IMG/VR virus record: IMGVR_UViG_3300012204_000011 | Coordinates: 1-53,112 of that record | DNA: 53,112 nt | Direction: 5' to 3' (one strand) | Origin: a virus | Shown: positions 1 to 7,727 of the stretch, piece by piece | How the letters are laid out: each line of letters begins with the position of its first letter | Numbering within the stretch: the first letter of the stretch is position 1 | Translations under genes and position numbers: made by a program | Notes under the pieces: generated by a model | Told to the model about the DNA's origin: nothing | Seen by the model: the letters and a program-made list of their open reading frames with translations, nothing else | Database searches by the model: none

Positions 1-27
1 ACGGCAGAGCAGGGGAATCGAACCCGC
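1..27 (-). other. attachment site: 3' end of a tRNA gene
   Basis: Read on the minus strand this is a tRNA T-loop (GGTTCGATTCCCC) followed by a 3' acceptor-like strand ending CTGCTCTGCCG. Only the 3' part of a tRNA is present. The five bases before TTCGATT (GCGGG) do not pair fully with the five after it (CCCCT), as expected at a recombination junction where the 5' half has been replaced by phage DNA. It lies next to the end of the integrase operon, where temperate phages usually carry att. The intact tRNA should be reconstituted at the other prophage end, beyond this window. The isotype cannot be told from the fragment. Confidence 0.7.
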
Positions 28-38
28 GCGCAGGCCAC

Positions 39-683
39 CTAAACGGTGCTCGCGGTCGGGGCTGATGCCTGTGATTCCGAGGCCTTGGAGTCCGGCCCCG
101 CTCCCCGCCCGGGATCTGCGGGGCTCTTCGGGGAGGAGGCGGTAGTGACTTTGCCCCCGGTTGACGCTGGGGCCGTTCGGCGAGCGATCCGGTACCGGTG
201 CTGGCTTTTCGGCCCCTCGGCGACGGCCGCGCCCCGACGGACGAGCCGGTGGAGCGCGTTCCCGATCGCGAGCGCGCCGACGCCGGCGAGCTGCGCCCGC
301 ACCTCCGCCACGGCGAGCGGCCGCTCCGCGCGCTCGAGGACGTCGCGAACGTGCGCGAGCGCGGAAGCACCGGGAGGCGCGCCGCCGCCGGGCAGCCGCG
401 GGAGTGTGGCGTCGATCTCGGCGAGGCGAGCCCGGAGTTGCGCCCGCTCCGTCTTGAGGCGGCGGCGGAGCTCGGCGCCCTCGTCCTTCCAGCGCTGGAC
501 GTCGGCGAGCGTCATGTCGTGGCGCACTTGATCCACCGCCATGTCCACGGACCGCCGCCACTCGTCGCGGGTCCCGTACACGCAGTCGGGGTTCGCGCAC
601 GGCAACCGGTTCCCGCTGATCATGTGGGGACGGTGGTTGCCGCACGACTCGCAGGTCTCGGACTTGTTCAGGTCGATCGCCAT
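39..683 (-). CDS. hypothetical protein with zinc-ribbon and winged-helix-like region
   Basis: A 214-residue protein, the last gene of the leftward operon; its stop lies about 12 bases from the att remnant. The N-terminus has four cysteines (CESC near residue 9 and a CANPDC group near residue 25), suggesting a small zinc ribbon. Residues about 40-100 are charged and coiled-coil-like. Residues about 115-165 (RPLAVAEVRAQLAG...) look like a winged helix, and the tail is Ser/Pro/Ala-rich. The ATG at 683 is preferred because it follows the stop of the upstream gene by two bases. A DNA-binding accessory protein is plausible, but the function is unknown. Confidence 0.6.
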   Translation of the reverse strand: MAIDLNKSETCESCGNHRPHMISGNRLPCANPDCVYGTRDEWRRSVDMAVDQVRHDMTLADVQRWKDEGAELRRRLKTERAQLRARLAEIDATLPRLPGGGAPPGASALAHVRDVLERAERPLAVAEVRAQLAGVGALAIGNALHRLVRRGAAVAEGPKSQHRYRIARRTAPASTGGKVTTASSPKSPADPGRGAGPDSKASESQASAPTASTV

Positions 684-685
684 CT

Positions 686-988
686 TCAAGCTCCGTCCGA
701 GTAGACGATCGCCCGCCACCGCGGGCAGGTCTTCGCGTGCCGTGGTCCATCGAACCGGCTACCGAGGCGGCACGTGCAGACGGGATCGTCGGGGCGGGGC
801 TCGAGCCCATGCCACATCCGGAGCGCGACGAGGATCCCGCCCGCGTCGTGAGCGAGCCGGCGGAACCCGTCGCGCAGGACGGCCCGGGACGCGTCGTCTC
901 CCGGCAATTGGTCTCCGGGCGTGAGGTCGTGCCCCCAGCGCCTCGCGTGCTCCTTCGCGGCCTCCTCGAGCGCGGTGAGCCAATCCAT
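686..988 (-). CDS. hypothetical protein, Cys/His motif at C-terminus
   Basis: A 100-residue protein between the 47-residue gene and the last gene of the operon. The N-terminal half is helical and acidic. The C-terminal part has CTCRLG, then HAKTCPRW, a possible C-x-C...H...C metal site. No family is recognised. The position next to int and att says only that it belongs to the lysogeny end of the genome. Confidence 0.6.
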   Translation of the reverse strand: MDWLTALEEAAKEHARRWGHDLTPGDQLPGDDASRAVLRDGFRRLAHDAGGILVALRMWHGLEPRPDDPVCTCRLGSRFDGPRHAKTCPRWRAIVYSDGA

Positions 989-1003
989 GAGCGGCTTCGG
1001 GTG

Positions 1004-1147
1004 TTAGGGCTTGTGACGGCTCTTCCCGAGCGCGGCGGGCTTGCCCCACTGCGTCGGGTGGCACCCGCAGCCCGATTCGCCGCCGTTCGGGTTCGCCTTC
1101 CTGCGCGTGACAGGCGGGTTGCTGCGGCGGGGGTTCGTGCGGCTCAT
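1004..1147 (-). CDS. small basic hypothetical protein
   Basis: A 47-residue Arg/Lys/Asn/Pro-rich peptide whose ATG overlaps the integrase stop codon in an ATGA arrangement, so it is probably translationally coupled to int. It contains a GCGCHPTQWGKP segment (CxC-H) and ends in a basic tail. Codon third positions are GC-rich, as in its neighbours, which supports coding. Function unknown. Confidence 0.55.
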   Translation of the reverse strand: MSRTNPRRSNPPVTRRKANPNGGESGCGCHPTQWGKPAALGKSRHKP

Positions 1148-2364
1148 CCGCTACCTCCTCTTGCAGGGCGCAGGCGCGCGACGGCGCCGCGCGTGTGGAC
1201 CTTCACCGGGATGCACAGCACCGCGTCGCACAGCGCCGGCCACGCGGGCGAGTGGTAGTCGTCGATCTGGTCGCCCGGGGTGTGCGTGATCCAGCGCACC
1301 ATCTCCTTCGAGGCGCCGGCGTCGCCGGAGATCGAGCGAAAGGTCCGGCGCGAGTCGTAGTGCCGGCGCTTCCGCAGGCCGAGCTCCATGAGGTCCTTGT
1401 GGAACTTCTGGAGCGACCAGCCCACGTGCCGGTGCGCGCCCGTCGGCGACGGCGCGATGAGGTCCTCGTCCTTCGGGGGCCGCCCCATGAACCGCTGCCA
1501 CCCGGCGAGCTTCCACGCGGCGAGGAGTTGGGCGAGGGCGGGGTGCACGGGCACGAGGCGCGGCCGCTTCGTCTTCGTCACCTTCTCGGCGCGCGCCCGG
1601 CTGTTGTAGGACCGGGTGATCTTGAGCCGGCCGAGCGGCTTCAGGGCGCGGTCCCATCGCTCCCACCGGAGCGCCGCGGCTTCGCCGGAGCGGGTCCCCG
1701 TCAGGAACTCGATCGCGTACAGGACGCGGCGGTCCTCGGGGATGCGCAGGTCCGAGATGAGCTGCTCGACCTCGGCGGCCGTGAAGACCGCGTCGGCGCG
1801 CCAGATCGCGTCCTTGTCCTGCTTCTTCGGGAGTTCGTCCTTGTCGAGGTCGACGGGGTTCGCCTCGAGCAGCTCCGCGCGCACCGCGGCGCGGAACACC
1901 TGGCGCAGCGTGCGGTACACGTGGAGCACGGTGCGCGGCGCGAGCCGCTCGGGCTCCTCGCCCTTCCGGCGTGGCACCCGGGCCTTCTCCTGCACCGCCG
2001 CCATGAGCGCGCGCACGTGCGAGCGGCGGACCTCGATGAGCGGCGTCTCGCCGATCATGGGGTAGACGTGGAGCCGGAGGCGGAACTCCTCGTGGCGGAC
2101 GGCGTCGATCCCGGCGGCGCGCCGCTTCTCGAGCCAACGCTCGCCCCAGACGCGGACGGTGAGCGGGCCGCCGCCCGGCCCGGCGGCGCGGCGCTGCGCC
2201 TCGAGCTGCTCGCGAACGTGGACGAGGAGCGCGGCTGCCTTCTCGCGGTCGCCCTCGACGTGGACGTAGAAGGGAGTCGGTCGGCCGAGCCAGCGCCCGG
2301 AGAGATCCTTGAACCGGATCCACCACTTCCGGCCCTTCGGGTAGACGGAGCCTTCCCACTGCAT
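1144..2364 (-). CDS. int: tyrosine-family site-specific integrase
   Basis: A 406-residue tyrosine recombinase that would integrate and excise the phage at the tRNA attachment site about 1.1 kb away. The N-terminal 60 residues resemble an arm-binding domain (YPKGRKWWIRFKD). Residues about 70-170 are a SAM-like core-binding domain. The catalytic domain shows the first Arg in TGTRSGEAAALRWE, the Lys in the TKTKRPR hairpin, a His-x-x-x-Arg region in HYDSRRTFRS, a second His in WITHTPGDQ and the nucleophilic Tyr in IDDYHS. The length is usual for phage integrases. The gene follows two excisionase-like genes in the same operon, which suggests it is made mainly during induction unless it has an unseen promoter of its own. 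Confidence 0.95.
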   Translation of the reverse strand: MQWEGSVYPKGRKWWIRFKDLSGRWLGRPTPFYVHVEGDREKAAALLVHVREQLEAQRRAAGPGGGPLTVRVWGERWLEKRRAAGIDAVRHEEFRLRLHVYPMIGETPLIEVRRSHVRALMAAVQEKARVPRRKGEEPERLAPRTVLHVYRTLRQVFRAAVRAELLEANPVDLDKDELPKKQDKDAIWRADAVFTAAEVEQLISDLRIPEDRRVLYAIEFLTGTRSGEAAALRWERWDRALKPLGRLKITRSYNSRARAEKVTKTKRPRLVPVHPALAQLLAAWKLAGWQRFMGRPPKDEDLIAPSPTGAHRHVGWSLQKFHKDLMELGLRKRRHYDSRRTFRSISGDAGASKEMVRWITHTPGDQIDDYHSPAWPALCDAVLCIPVKVHTRGAVARLRPARGGSG

Positions 2365-2367
2365 CGG

Positions 2368-2754
2368 TCATCCTCCCCGGCGAGCGCCGCGCAGGATCTT
2401 GCCCGCTTCGACTGCGAGGTCAACGGGTCCCCGCGCCGGGGAGGGGCGGCGAGCGCTCGGGTTCGCGAGGAACGCCATCAGGTCCGCGCGCAGGATCCGG
2501 TGCTCACGGACCCCGGGCGGCCGCCGCGCGGAGAGCCCGCGGCGCTTGATCCAGTCCCGGACCGTGTCCGGCTCGACCCCCGCGATTCGGGCGGCCTCGG
2601 CGGTGTCGAGCTCGTCCGGCGGCGCCCCCGTCGCCACGCGCAACTCGTCGAGGAGCGCGCGGAGTTCCTCGCGGATCATCGGGCGTAGGCGCTCCTCGAG
2701 CACCGCGGCGACGATCTGGTCGAGGCTCGGTGCGGTCGCCGCCATCGGGATCAC
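2368..2754 (-). CDS. HTH DNA-binding protein, excisionase-like
   Basis: A 128-residue protein. Residues about 1-40 form an amphipathic helix. Residues about 45-95 carry a MerR/HTH_17-type helix-turn-helix (TAEAARIAGVEPDTVRDWIKRRGL, broken here by its turn) followed by the wing HRILRADLMAFL. Such proteins next to int usually act as recombination directionality factors. Translation probably starts at the GTG at 2754, which overlaps the previous stop as GTGA; an ATG three codons downstream is the alternative. It sits three bases before int. It could instead be a regulator. Confidence 0.7.
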   Translation of the reverse strand: MIPMAATAPSLDQIVAAVLEERLRPMIREELRALLDELRVATGAPPDELDTAEAARIAGVEPDTVRDWIKRRGLSARRPPGVREHRILRADLMAFLANPSARRPSPARGPVDLAVEAGKILRGARRGG

Positions 2755-2996
2755 CGGCTCGGACCGAGGGGGATGACCGCGGCGCTCGGCCGCGCGGGGT
2801 CGCGCAGCGCGCGGATCTCGGACGGCACGAACCGCAGGAGGCCCGCCTTGCGCGTGCTCGGGATCCGCTCGTCGGCGGCGGCTCGGTATACCCAGGTCCT
2901 TTTCACCTTCAGGTACCGGGCGACGTCCGCCGCGGTCCAGAGGTCGTCCTCTTCTTCGGGAGGAGCAGGCGGCGGAGGCTGCTTCGTGGAGGCCAT
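2751..2996 (-). CDS. HTH_17 excisionase-family protein
   Basis: An 81-residue protein with a Pro/Glu-rich first 18 residues and then a classic excisionase-type helix-turn-helix (LWTAADVARYLKVKRTWVYR) with the wing region LLRFVPSEIRAL. It overlaps the next HTH gene by four bases. Two consecutive small HTH genes before int are unusual; one is probably the true Xis and the other a regulator or partner. The ATG at 2996 lies just after the stop of the ATPase gene. Confidence 0.75.
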   Translation of the reverse strand: MASTKQPPPPAPPEEEDDLWTAADVARYLKVKRTWVYRAAADERIPSTRKAGLLRFVPSEIRALRDPARPSAAVIPLGPSR

Positions 2997-2998
2997 GG

Positions 2999-4828
2999 TC
3001 AGTTCAGCTCCTCGCTGGCGCGAAGCTCGCCGCGGCCCTCGACGAGCTCGAGCGCGCGCAGCCTGCCGAGGTACGTAGAGAAGGTTCCCGAGGCGTGGGA
3101 GATCCGCGCCCTCTCCCCGAGCTGCTCGTTCGTCAGCCCCGCCGGGTAGACGTCGACGAGCGCCTGGAGCATCCGCGCAGCCCCGCCGCCGATCTCGCGG
3201 ATCCAGTAGTCGGCGAGGGCGCGGCCCTCCGGGAGCAGGTCGTAGGCGCCGAGCGCGACGATCCCCGCATCGGTGATCTTCAGGTGGCCGCGGCCATCGA
3301 TCCAGCCCTGCGACCGCGCGCGGCCGAGGTACGTGCTGAACGTCCCCGACCTCGAGGAGACGCCGGCCCGGACGCCGAGCTGCTGGTTCGTGAGGCCCTG
3401 CGGCCGCTGCGCGAGGGCGATGAGCATCCGGCGGAGGCCGCTGTTCCCGACCGAGACCTCGCCGCCCGGCTCGCCGGCGGCGGCGCGCGCCGTGGCGGGA
3501 GGCGCGATCGGGCGGCGCGCGGGCAGGATCGGCGCCGCGGGGCGCGGCACGGCGGGAGATGGGGTTGCGCGGGCCGCCGACTGGAACGACAGAACGCGAC
3601 CGGCAAGCGCCCCCATCTCCGTGACGAGCGCACCGTGGGCCGCCCCTAGCTTCTCGGCGGTTGCGCTGACCCGCTCGAAGAGCGCCTCGAGCCGCTTCAC
3701 CTGCGCGTCCTTCAGGACCGGCACCTCGACGCGCTTCTCCTTCGCCGGCTTCGACGGGCGCTGCTCGACGTCCTGCGCGAGGCGCTGGTACTCGGCGGCC
3801 TGCTTCTGCGCGCCGGAGAGGCTGCGCTCGAGCTCCGCGATCCGCCGGCGGAGGAGGGTGGGGTCGGCGGCCTTCACGCGCTCGACGGTGGCGGCCATCT
3901 GCCGGCGGAGCGCCTCCAGGTCGACGTCGGCCCGCTCCTTCGGCTCGACCCGCTTCTGCCCGGGCTCGGGCGTCGCGCCCGAGTCGAAGGTTTCGATCGG
4001 GTCGACGTGGACGCGCTGGAAGATCCCCTCGTCCGTCGGCCAGCCCGGAGACCACACCCAGGCGTCGCCGCGGGGTAGCGACGGGAGGGACTCCATCAGC
4101 GTCGCGCGCTGCTCGGGCGTGCCGTGGACCTCGATCCACGCGTCCATCGCGGCGAGATCCTGCGGCGCGATCGTCCGCATGGCGATCATCACCTGGGCCT
4201 GCGTCAGCACGTTCTTGTTCAGGACGGCCGAGCGCTGGGTGACGAGGGTGCAGCCGATCCCGCGCTGCCGGCCGCGGCGCACGATGTCCTCGATCGCGCC
4301 GAGCATCCGCTCTTCGCCGCGCTGGGGCTTCTGCGGGGCGACGGCGTCCGCCTCGTCGACGAAGAGCATCACCGGGGTCCGGTACTGCTCGCGCGCCTTG
4401 AGCCGGTAGAAGTTCTCGAGGAACGCCGTCATAAACGTCGCGACCTCGTGCTTCCGAAAGAGCGAGAGGTCGAGGACGACGCTCACGCGCTCCTCGACGA
4501 CGAGCTTCGCCACGAGCTCGCCGGAGCCGGGCTCGAGCGGGAGGTCCCCGTGCTCGCCGCCGAGGATGAGGCAGCCGATCCCGGGGCCCTTGCCATCCGC
4601 GGAGGATCGCACGCCCCAGTGGTCGCCCTTCGGGTCGACGTCGACGACCTGCATGCCGGCCTTGAACAGGCGCTCGAGGAGCAGGCGCAACGTGAACGTC
4701 TTCCCGGAGCCCTTCCGGGCCAAGATGGCGAGCGTCTGGGTGACGACGTCGAGCGGCAGCGCCAGCTCCTTCGCGATGCGGAGCATCTTCACGTTCTTCT
4801 CCTGGTGGACGACGGCGACCGATCGCAT
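2999..4828 (-). CDS. HerA/FtsK-like ATPase with two C-terminal winged helices
   Basis: A 609-residue protein. Residues about 15-250 form a RecA-fold motor of the HerA/VirB4/FtsK type: Walker A in LARKGSGKTFTL, Walker B in VMLFVDEADAV, then a GRQRGIGCTLVTQR sensor-like motif. A coiled coil follows at about residues 300-400. The last 160 residues hold two copies of a winged-helix unit, each with the shared core SGTFSTYLGR and the lead-in LTN(Q/E)QLG, so an internal duplication is visible. The start at ATG 4828 is chosen because longer upstream frames overlap the preceding gene. HerA-type ATPases pump or unwind DNA with nuclease partners. Here it lies next to xis/int, so a role in DNA processing or excision is possible but inferred. 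Confidence 0.75.
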   Translation of the reverse strand: MRSVAVVHQEKNVKMLRIAKELALPLDVVTQTLAILARKGSGKTFTLRLLLERLFKAGMQVVDVDPKGDHWGVRSSADGKGPGIGCLILGGEHGDLPLEPGSGELVAKLVVEERVSVVLDLSLFRKHEVATFMTAFLENFYRLKAREQYRTPVMLFVDEADAVAPQKPQRGEERMLGAIEDIVRRGRQRGIGCTLVTQRSAVLNKNVLTQAQVMIAMRTIAPQDLAAMDAWIEVHGTPEQRATLMESLPSLPRGDAWVWSPGWPTDEGIFQRVHVDPIETFDSGATPEPGQKRVEPKERADVDLEALRRQMAATVERVKAADPTLLRRRIAELERSLSGAQKQAAEYQRLAQDVEQRPSKPAKEKRVEVPVLKDAQVKRLEALFERVSATAEKLGAAHGALVTEMGALAGRVLSFQSAARATPSPAVPRPAAPILPARRPIAPPATARAAAGEPGGEVSVGNSGLRRMLIALAQRPQGLTNQQLGVRAGVSSRSGTFSTYLGRARSQGWIDGRGHLKITDAGIVALGAYDLLPEGRALADYWIREIGGGAARMLQALVDVYPAGLTNEQLGERARISHASGTFSTYLGRLRALELVEGRGELRASEELN

Positions 4829-4829
4829 T

Positions 4830-5222
4830 TCAGATCCCCTCGCCGTCGATGCCGACGGCCTGTGCGCGCTCGCGCGCGGCGGTGTCGCGGAGCTCCTGCT
4901 CCAGCGCGAGCCAGAACGGCTCTCCCTGCTCGAACCCCGTGAGGTTCGTCGCGCTCTTCCAGACCAGGTCCGCCCAGCCGTAGCCGACGTGCGTCCCGTA
5001 GCACCGCCCGCCGGCGACGTACTCGCATGCGCGCGACGCTTCGGGGCGTGCGACTGCGCGATGGAAGGAGACCGCCTTCGGCCCGAGCTCCTCCGCCTGA
5101 CCCTGGCGGTTGCGGTAGGCCGGGACCTCAAGAGAGAGCGCGACGTCGCCGTCCTTCACGACGAAGTTCCACTCCTCGTCGAGGCTGTTCTTGCGCGGCA
5201 CCTTGAACGTGATCCGTTCCAT
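4830..5222 (-). CDS. hypothetical protein
   Basis: A 130-residue soluble protein starting MERITFKVPRKN. The first half looks like a beta-sheet domain (NFVVKDGDVALSLEVPAY). The middle contains CEYVAGGRCYGTHVGYGW and the C-terminus is helical. It ends one base before the HerA-like ATPase starts, so the two may be co-produced. No family recognised. Confidence 0.6.
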   Translation of the reverse strand: MERITFKVPRKNSLDEEWNFVVKDGDVALSLEVPAYRNRQGQAEELGPKAVSFHRAVARPEASRACEYVAGGRCYGTHVGYGWADLVWKSATNLTGFEQGEPFWLALEQELRDTAARERAQAVGIDGEGI

Positions 5223-5474
5223 CTAGGCGTCTCCCTCGACCTGCGTCGGCCGCGGCGCGCCGTCGGGGGGAGGCCGGGCCGCGTCCTCGACGTCCCACTC
5301 GATCCGCAGGCGCACGGTTCGCGCGCGCCGGATCGTCTCCATCTCCTCGAGCGAGAGGAGGTGCTTGAACGCGACCGTGCCGACGGCTCCGAGCTGCCGC
5401 AGCACGAGGCCGCGCCCGTCCTCCACCGCGGGCCGCATCACCTCGGCCCTGTACCGCGTGCGCTTCGAGCTCAC
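5223..5474 (-). CDS. hypothetical protein
   Basis: An 83-residue protein starting at a GTG that overlaps the TGA of the TrpF-like gene (GTGA). It is rich in Arg and Val with a predicted beta-strand/helix mix (RGLVLRQLGAVGTVAFKHL) and ends in a Pro-rich acidic tail. Function unknown; the tight coupling to the TrpF-like gene is the only clue. Confidence 0.6.
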   Translation of the reverse strand: MSSKRTRYRAEVMRPAVEDGRGLVLRQLGAVGTVAFKHLLSLEEMETIRRARTVRLRIEWDVEDAARPPPDGAPRPTQVEGDA

Positions 5475-6157
5475 GGGAGCACGCCCTCCCCCCGGCCGCC
5501 GAAGTCCTCGCCGGGGGCGCAGAAGTCGGCGCCGTACACGGCCTCGCAGACCCGCTCGCACTTCTTCAGATCGAAGCGGTCGTCGGTTCGGACGCCGCTC
5601 TCCATGTCGATCCAGTAGGGCCCGGTCGCGCCGACCGCGGCGAGGACGTCGCGGACGTTCTCGGGCCCGAGGCCACCCGCGTAGCCGACAAGGCGGCCGC
5701 CTCCGGGATGGCGCGGCCACGACGCGGGCGCGAGCCCAGCGCCGCCGGATCGGTCGAACAGCCAGCCGATCTCGTCATCGTCGGGGAACCTATCGCCTCG
5801 CGCCTGCGCGACGCACGGCAGGCGCATGTGGGCCTGCGCGGCGGCGATCCGGCGAACGAGCGGCTGGGCGTGGTTCACCTGAAGGCGCGCGAACCCGTCG
5901 AAGATGTCGCGCGGAACTCGGTCGAAGACCTCGCCGGCCATGATGTCGCGGCTGAACCCGCCGCAGAGGTGGGCGGCGAGGCGCAGGCCGCGATGGACGA
6001 ACCGCTCCGTGTGGCGCGGATACCGCGGCACGCCATAGCGCGAGAGGCTGTGGAGGATTCCCCACTCGATCGGGTAGCGCGCAGTGAGCGCGACCATCGC
6101 GTCGACGTCCGTCTGGTCGTCGGCGCCGGTGAACGTGATGAACTCGGGCAGTCTCAT
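5471..6157 (-). CDS. phosphoribosylanthranilate isomerase-like (TrpF-like) barrel protein
   Basis: A 228-residue protein that reads like a beta/alpha barrel of the TrpF type. It starts FITFTGADDQTDVD, has IEWGILHS near residue 30, and ends with the phosphate-binding-like segment GYAGGLGPENVRDVLAAVG followed by YWIDMESGVRTDD and a final helix. In TrpF these C-terminal loops bind the phosphoribosyl group. There are no other tryptophan genes here, so a true role in tryptophan synthesis is doubtful; related phage proteins may act on another sugar phosphate or nucleotide. It is flanked by small unknown genes with overlapping starts and stops. Similarity was judged by eye. Confidence 0.65.
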   Translation of the reverse strand: MRLPEFITFTGADDQTDVDAMVALTARYPIEWGILHSLSRYGVPRYPRHTERFVHRGLRLAAHLCGGFSRDIMAGEVFDRVPRDIFDGFARLQVNHAQPLVRRIAAAQAHMRLPCVAQARGDRFPDDDEIGWLFDRSGGAGLAPASWPRHPGGGRLVGYAGGLGPENVRDVLAAVGATGPYWIDMESGVRTDDRFDLKKCERVCEAVYGADFCAPGEDFGGRGEGVLP

Positions 6158-6361
6158 CTAGACGAGCTCCTTCTGCGTGGCGATCCACTCCGTGACGAGC
6201 ATCGTTCCCGGGCTCGACTTGAGGCTGTAGACCTCGGAGTCCTCGTCGATCTGGGACTTCGGGATCCACGCCTCCTTGCCGTCGTCGGTCCGGATCCGGA
6301 GCGCGGCGGCGGTCTCGGCGAGGACGGAGACCTCGAGCTCGACCATGCCCTCACGCGGCAT
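6158..6361 (-). CDS. small hypothetical protein
   Basis: A 67-residue acidic protein (MPREGMVELEVSV...) with a beta-strand-rich first half that includes KEAWIPKSQI. It overlaps the end of the ASCH gene by 11 bases (ATG within the upstream frame). A longer frame extends upstream but would run inside the ASCH gene, so the short start is chosen. Function unknown. Confidence 0.6.
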   Translation of the reverse strand: MPREGMVELEVSVLAETAAALRIRTDDGKEAWIPKSQIDEDSEVYSLKSSPGTMLVTEWIATQKELV

Positions 6362-6869
6362 CGCGGACCTCCCGCTCGCGGACGAGCTCGGCGATCTCGT
6401 CGGGCACCTTCCAGAAGCCGAGCGCCCCCCTGCAGGGGACCGTCTCCGAGAGGCTCCGGACGTCGGCGAGAAGCCAGGCCCACGGGCCGAAGGTCCACGG
6501 CGAGGCGAGGATCTCGAACTGCTGCCGGAGGTCGAGGTCGCCGACCTGGCACCCGGGGAGTCCATCGACGCTGACCTGGCGTTCGGGCATCTCCGTGACG
6601 CGAACGGGGAGCGCTCCGACGAGCCGCGCCGTGCCGACGATCGCGCTACGCTCGGGCTGGTTCGTCATCACCACCTGGAGCGCGCCGAGCACGCCGTGGA
6701 CGAACGGCACCGCGTCGCGGTCCCAGCCAGCGCTCGCGTGCAGCGCGAACCGCTTGCCGAGCATCCTCGCCGGCGGCTTCCAGCTCCGGTTCTCGACGGT
6801 CTTGTGCCCGTGCTCGATGCACCAGAGCCACGGCTGGAGGAAGGAGAGGGCGAGGAGCTGGTCAGACAC
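6351..6869 (-). CDS. ASCH-domain protein
   Basis: A 172-residue protein with the features of the ASCH/PUA-like fold: N-terminal LSFLQPWLWCIEHGHKTVENR, then GKRFALHASAGWD, a central strand IVGTARLVGAL, and the late GPWAWLLADVRSL. ASCH domains bind RNA or modified nucleotides, and some act as amidohydrolases on modified cytidine. Start codon is GTG at 6869, overlapping the stop of the 38-residue gene. In a phage operon it could process modified bases or tune RNA, which is inference. Confidence 0.8.
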   Translation of the reverse strand: MSDQLLALSFLQPWLWCIEHGHKTVENRSWKPPARMLGKRFALHASAGWDRDAVPFVHGVLGALQVVMTNQPERSAIVGTARLVGALPVRVTEMPERQVSVDGLPGCQVGDLDLRQQFEILASPWTFGPWAWLLADVRSLSETVPCRGALGFWKVPDEIAELVREREVRDAA

Positions 6870-6978
6870 GGGGGCCTCCTGCGGTGGACGTCTCGGAGGC
6901 CGGCGCGTCCTCGCGAGCGATCATCGTGAGGGTGATCTGCATCGGGACGTACAGGTTCCGCGCCGCGTCGCTCGCCAC
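6862..6978 (-). CDS. 38-residue peptide
   Basis: A short frame starting GTG at 6978 (MASDAARNLYVPMQITLTM...) and ending at a TGA that overlaps the ASCH start. It lies largely inside the 3' end of the preceding coiled-coil gene, in a different frame. Where the two overlap, this frame has the more natural composition, while the longer gene's last 15 residues look like noise. It is either a real small gene or the original C-terminus of the coiled-coil protein joined by a lost base. Confidence 0.45.
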   Translation of the reverse strand: MASDAARNLYVPMQITLTMIAREDAPASETSTAGGPRV

Positions 6979-7727
6979 GCCGCCGCAGCGGGCTTCTCGT
7001 GGATCGCGTCCGCCCAGGCCTGCGCGGCGCGGACGAACGCGAACGCCTGGGTCCGGAGCTCCCGCCGCGCGTCGTCGAGAACCTTCGGCCGGTCGGCGTC
7101 GAGGGTCTCGACCTTCGCGAGCGCGCGCGCCGCGCGCCGGAGCTGTGCGTCGTCGGGCGCCTTCGCGTCGTGCGCCTCGTCGCGCGGGCGGAGAAAAGGG
7201 ATGGGCGGGTTCTCGCGGTGCCGGCGCACGACGAGGAGCAGCTCGGAGACGTTCACGCGCGCGGCGGCCGGGGCCTGCCCCTGCTCGTGCGCCGCCTTCA
7301 GGAACACCTCGAGCAGCTCGTCCACGCCGCGCAGCGCCCCGCGCCAGCCGTACTCGGCCGCGACGAGGTCGGCCTCTTCGCGCTCCTTCTTGACCCGCGA
7401 GACGTCGACTTGGGCGGTCGCGAGCGCGGCCTCGGCCGCCTCGGCGCGCTTCGACATCACGCCCCAGCGGATCTCCCAGCCGCGGCGCAACTCCGCCTCC
7501 CGCTGCAGATCGCCGTCCGCCTTCGCGAGCGCGATGCGCGCGCGGTCGAGCTCCTGCTCGAGCTGCGCCATCCGGTCGGCGCGGGGCGTCGACGGCGGCT
7601 CCCGGTAGTCGCGGAGCGCGTCCGCGGCCGGCGAGCGGGAGTCGATCACCTTCCGGCGAACGAGCACCGCCACCTCGTCGGCGAGCGCATCGGCGCAGAC
7701 CTTGTCGAGCGGCGAGAGCGCGGTCAT
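6921..7727 (-). CDS. coiled-coil hypothetical protein
   Basis: A 268-residue, highly charged, mostly helical protein with a long coiled coil at about residues 50-115 (RMAQLEQELDRARIALAKAD...). A segment around residue 170 (FLRPRDEAHDAKAP) links to another helical region. The final residues TRRGTCTSRC... differ in character and overlap a separate 38-codon frame, so the true end may be a frameshift away. Similar gp-like coiled-coil proteins are common in early operons of high-GC phages; function unknown. Confidence 0.6.
   Translation of the reverse strand: MTALSPLDKVCADALADEVAVLVRRKVIDSRSPAADALRDYREPPSTPRADRMAQLEQELDRARIALAKADGDLQREAELRRGWEIRWGVMSKRAEAAEAALATAQVDVSRVKKEREEADLVAAEYGWRGALRGVDELLEVFLKAAHEQGQAPAAARVNVSELLLVVRRHRENPPIPFLRPRDEAHDAKAPDDAQLRRAARALAKVETLDADRPKVLDDARRELRTQAFAFVRAAQAWADAIHEKPAAAAWRATRRGTCTSRCRSPSR

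Noticed and set aside
2751-4139. 462-codon minus-strand frame
   Set aside because: Only its last 81 codons are a real HTH gene; the remainder is a shadow of the HerA-like ATPase.
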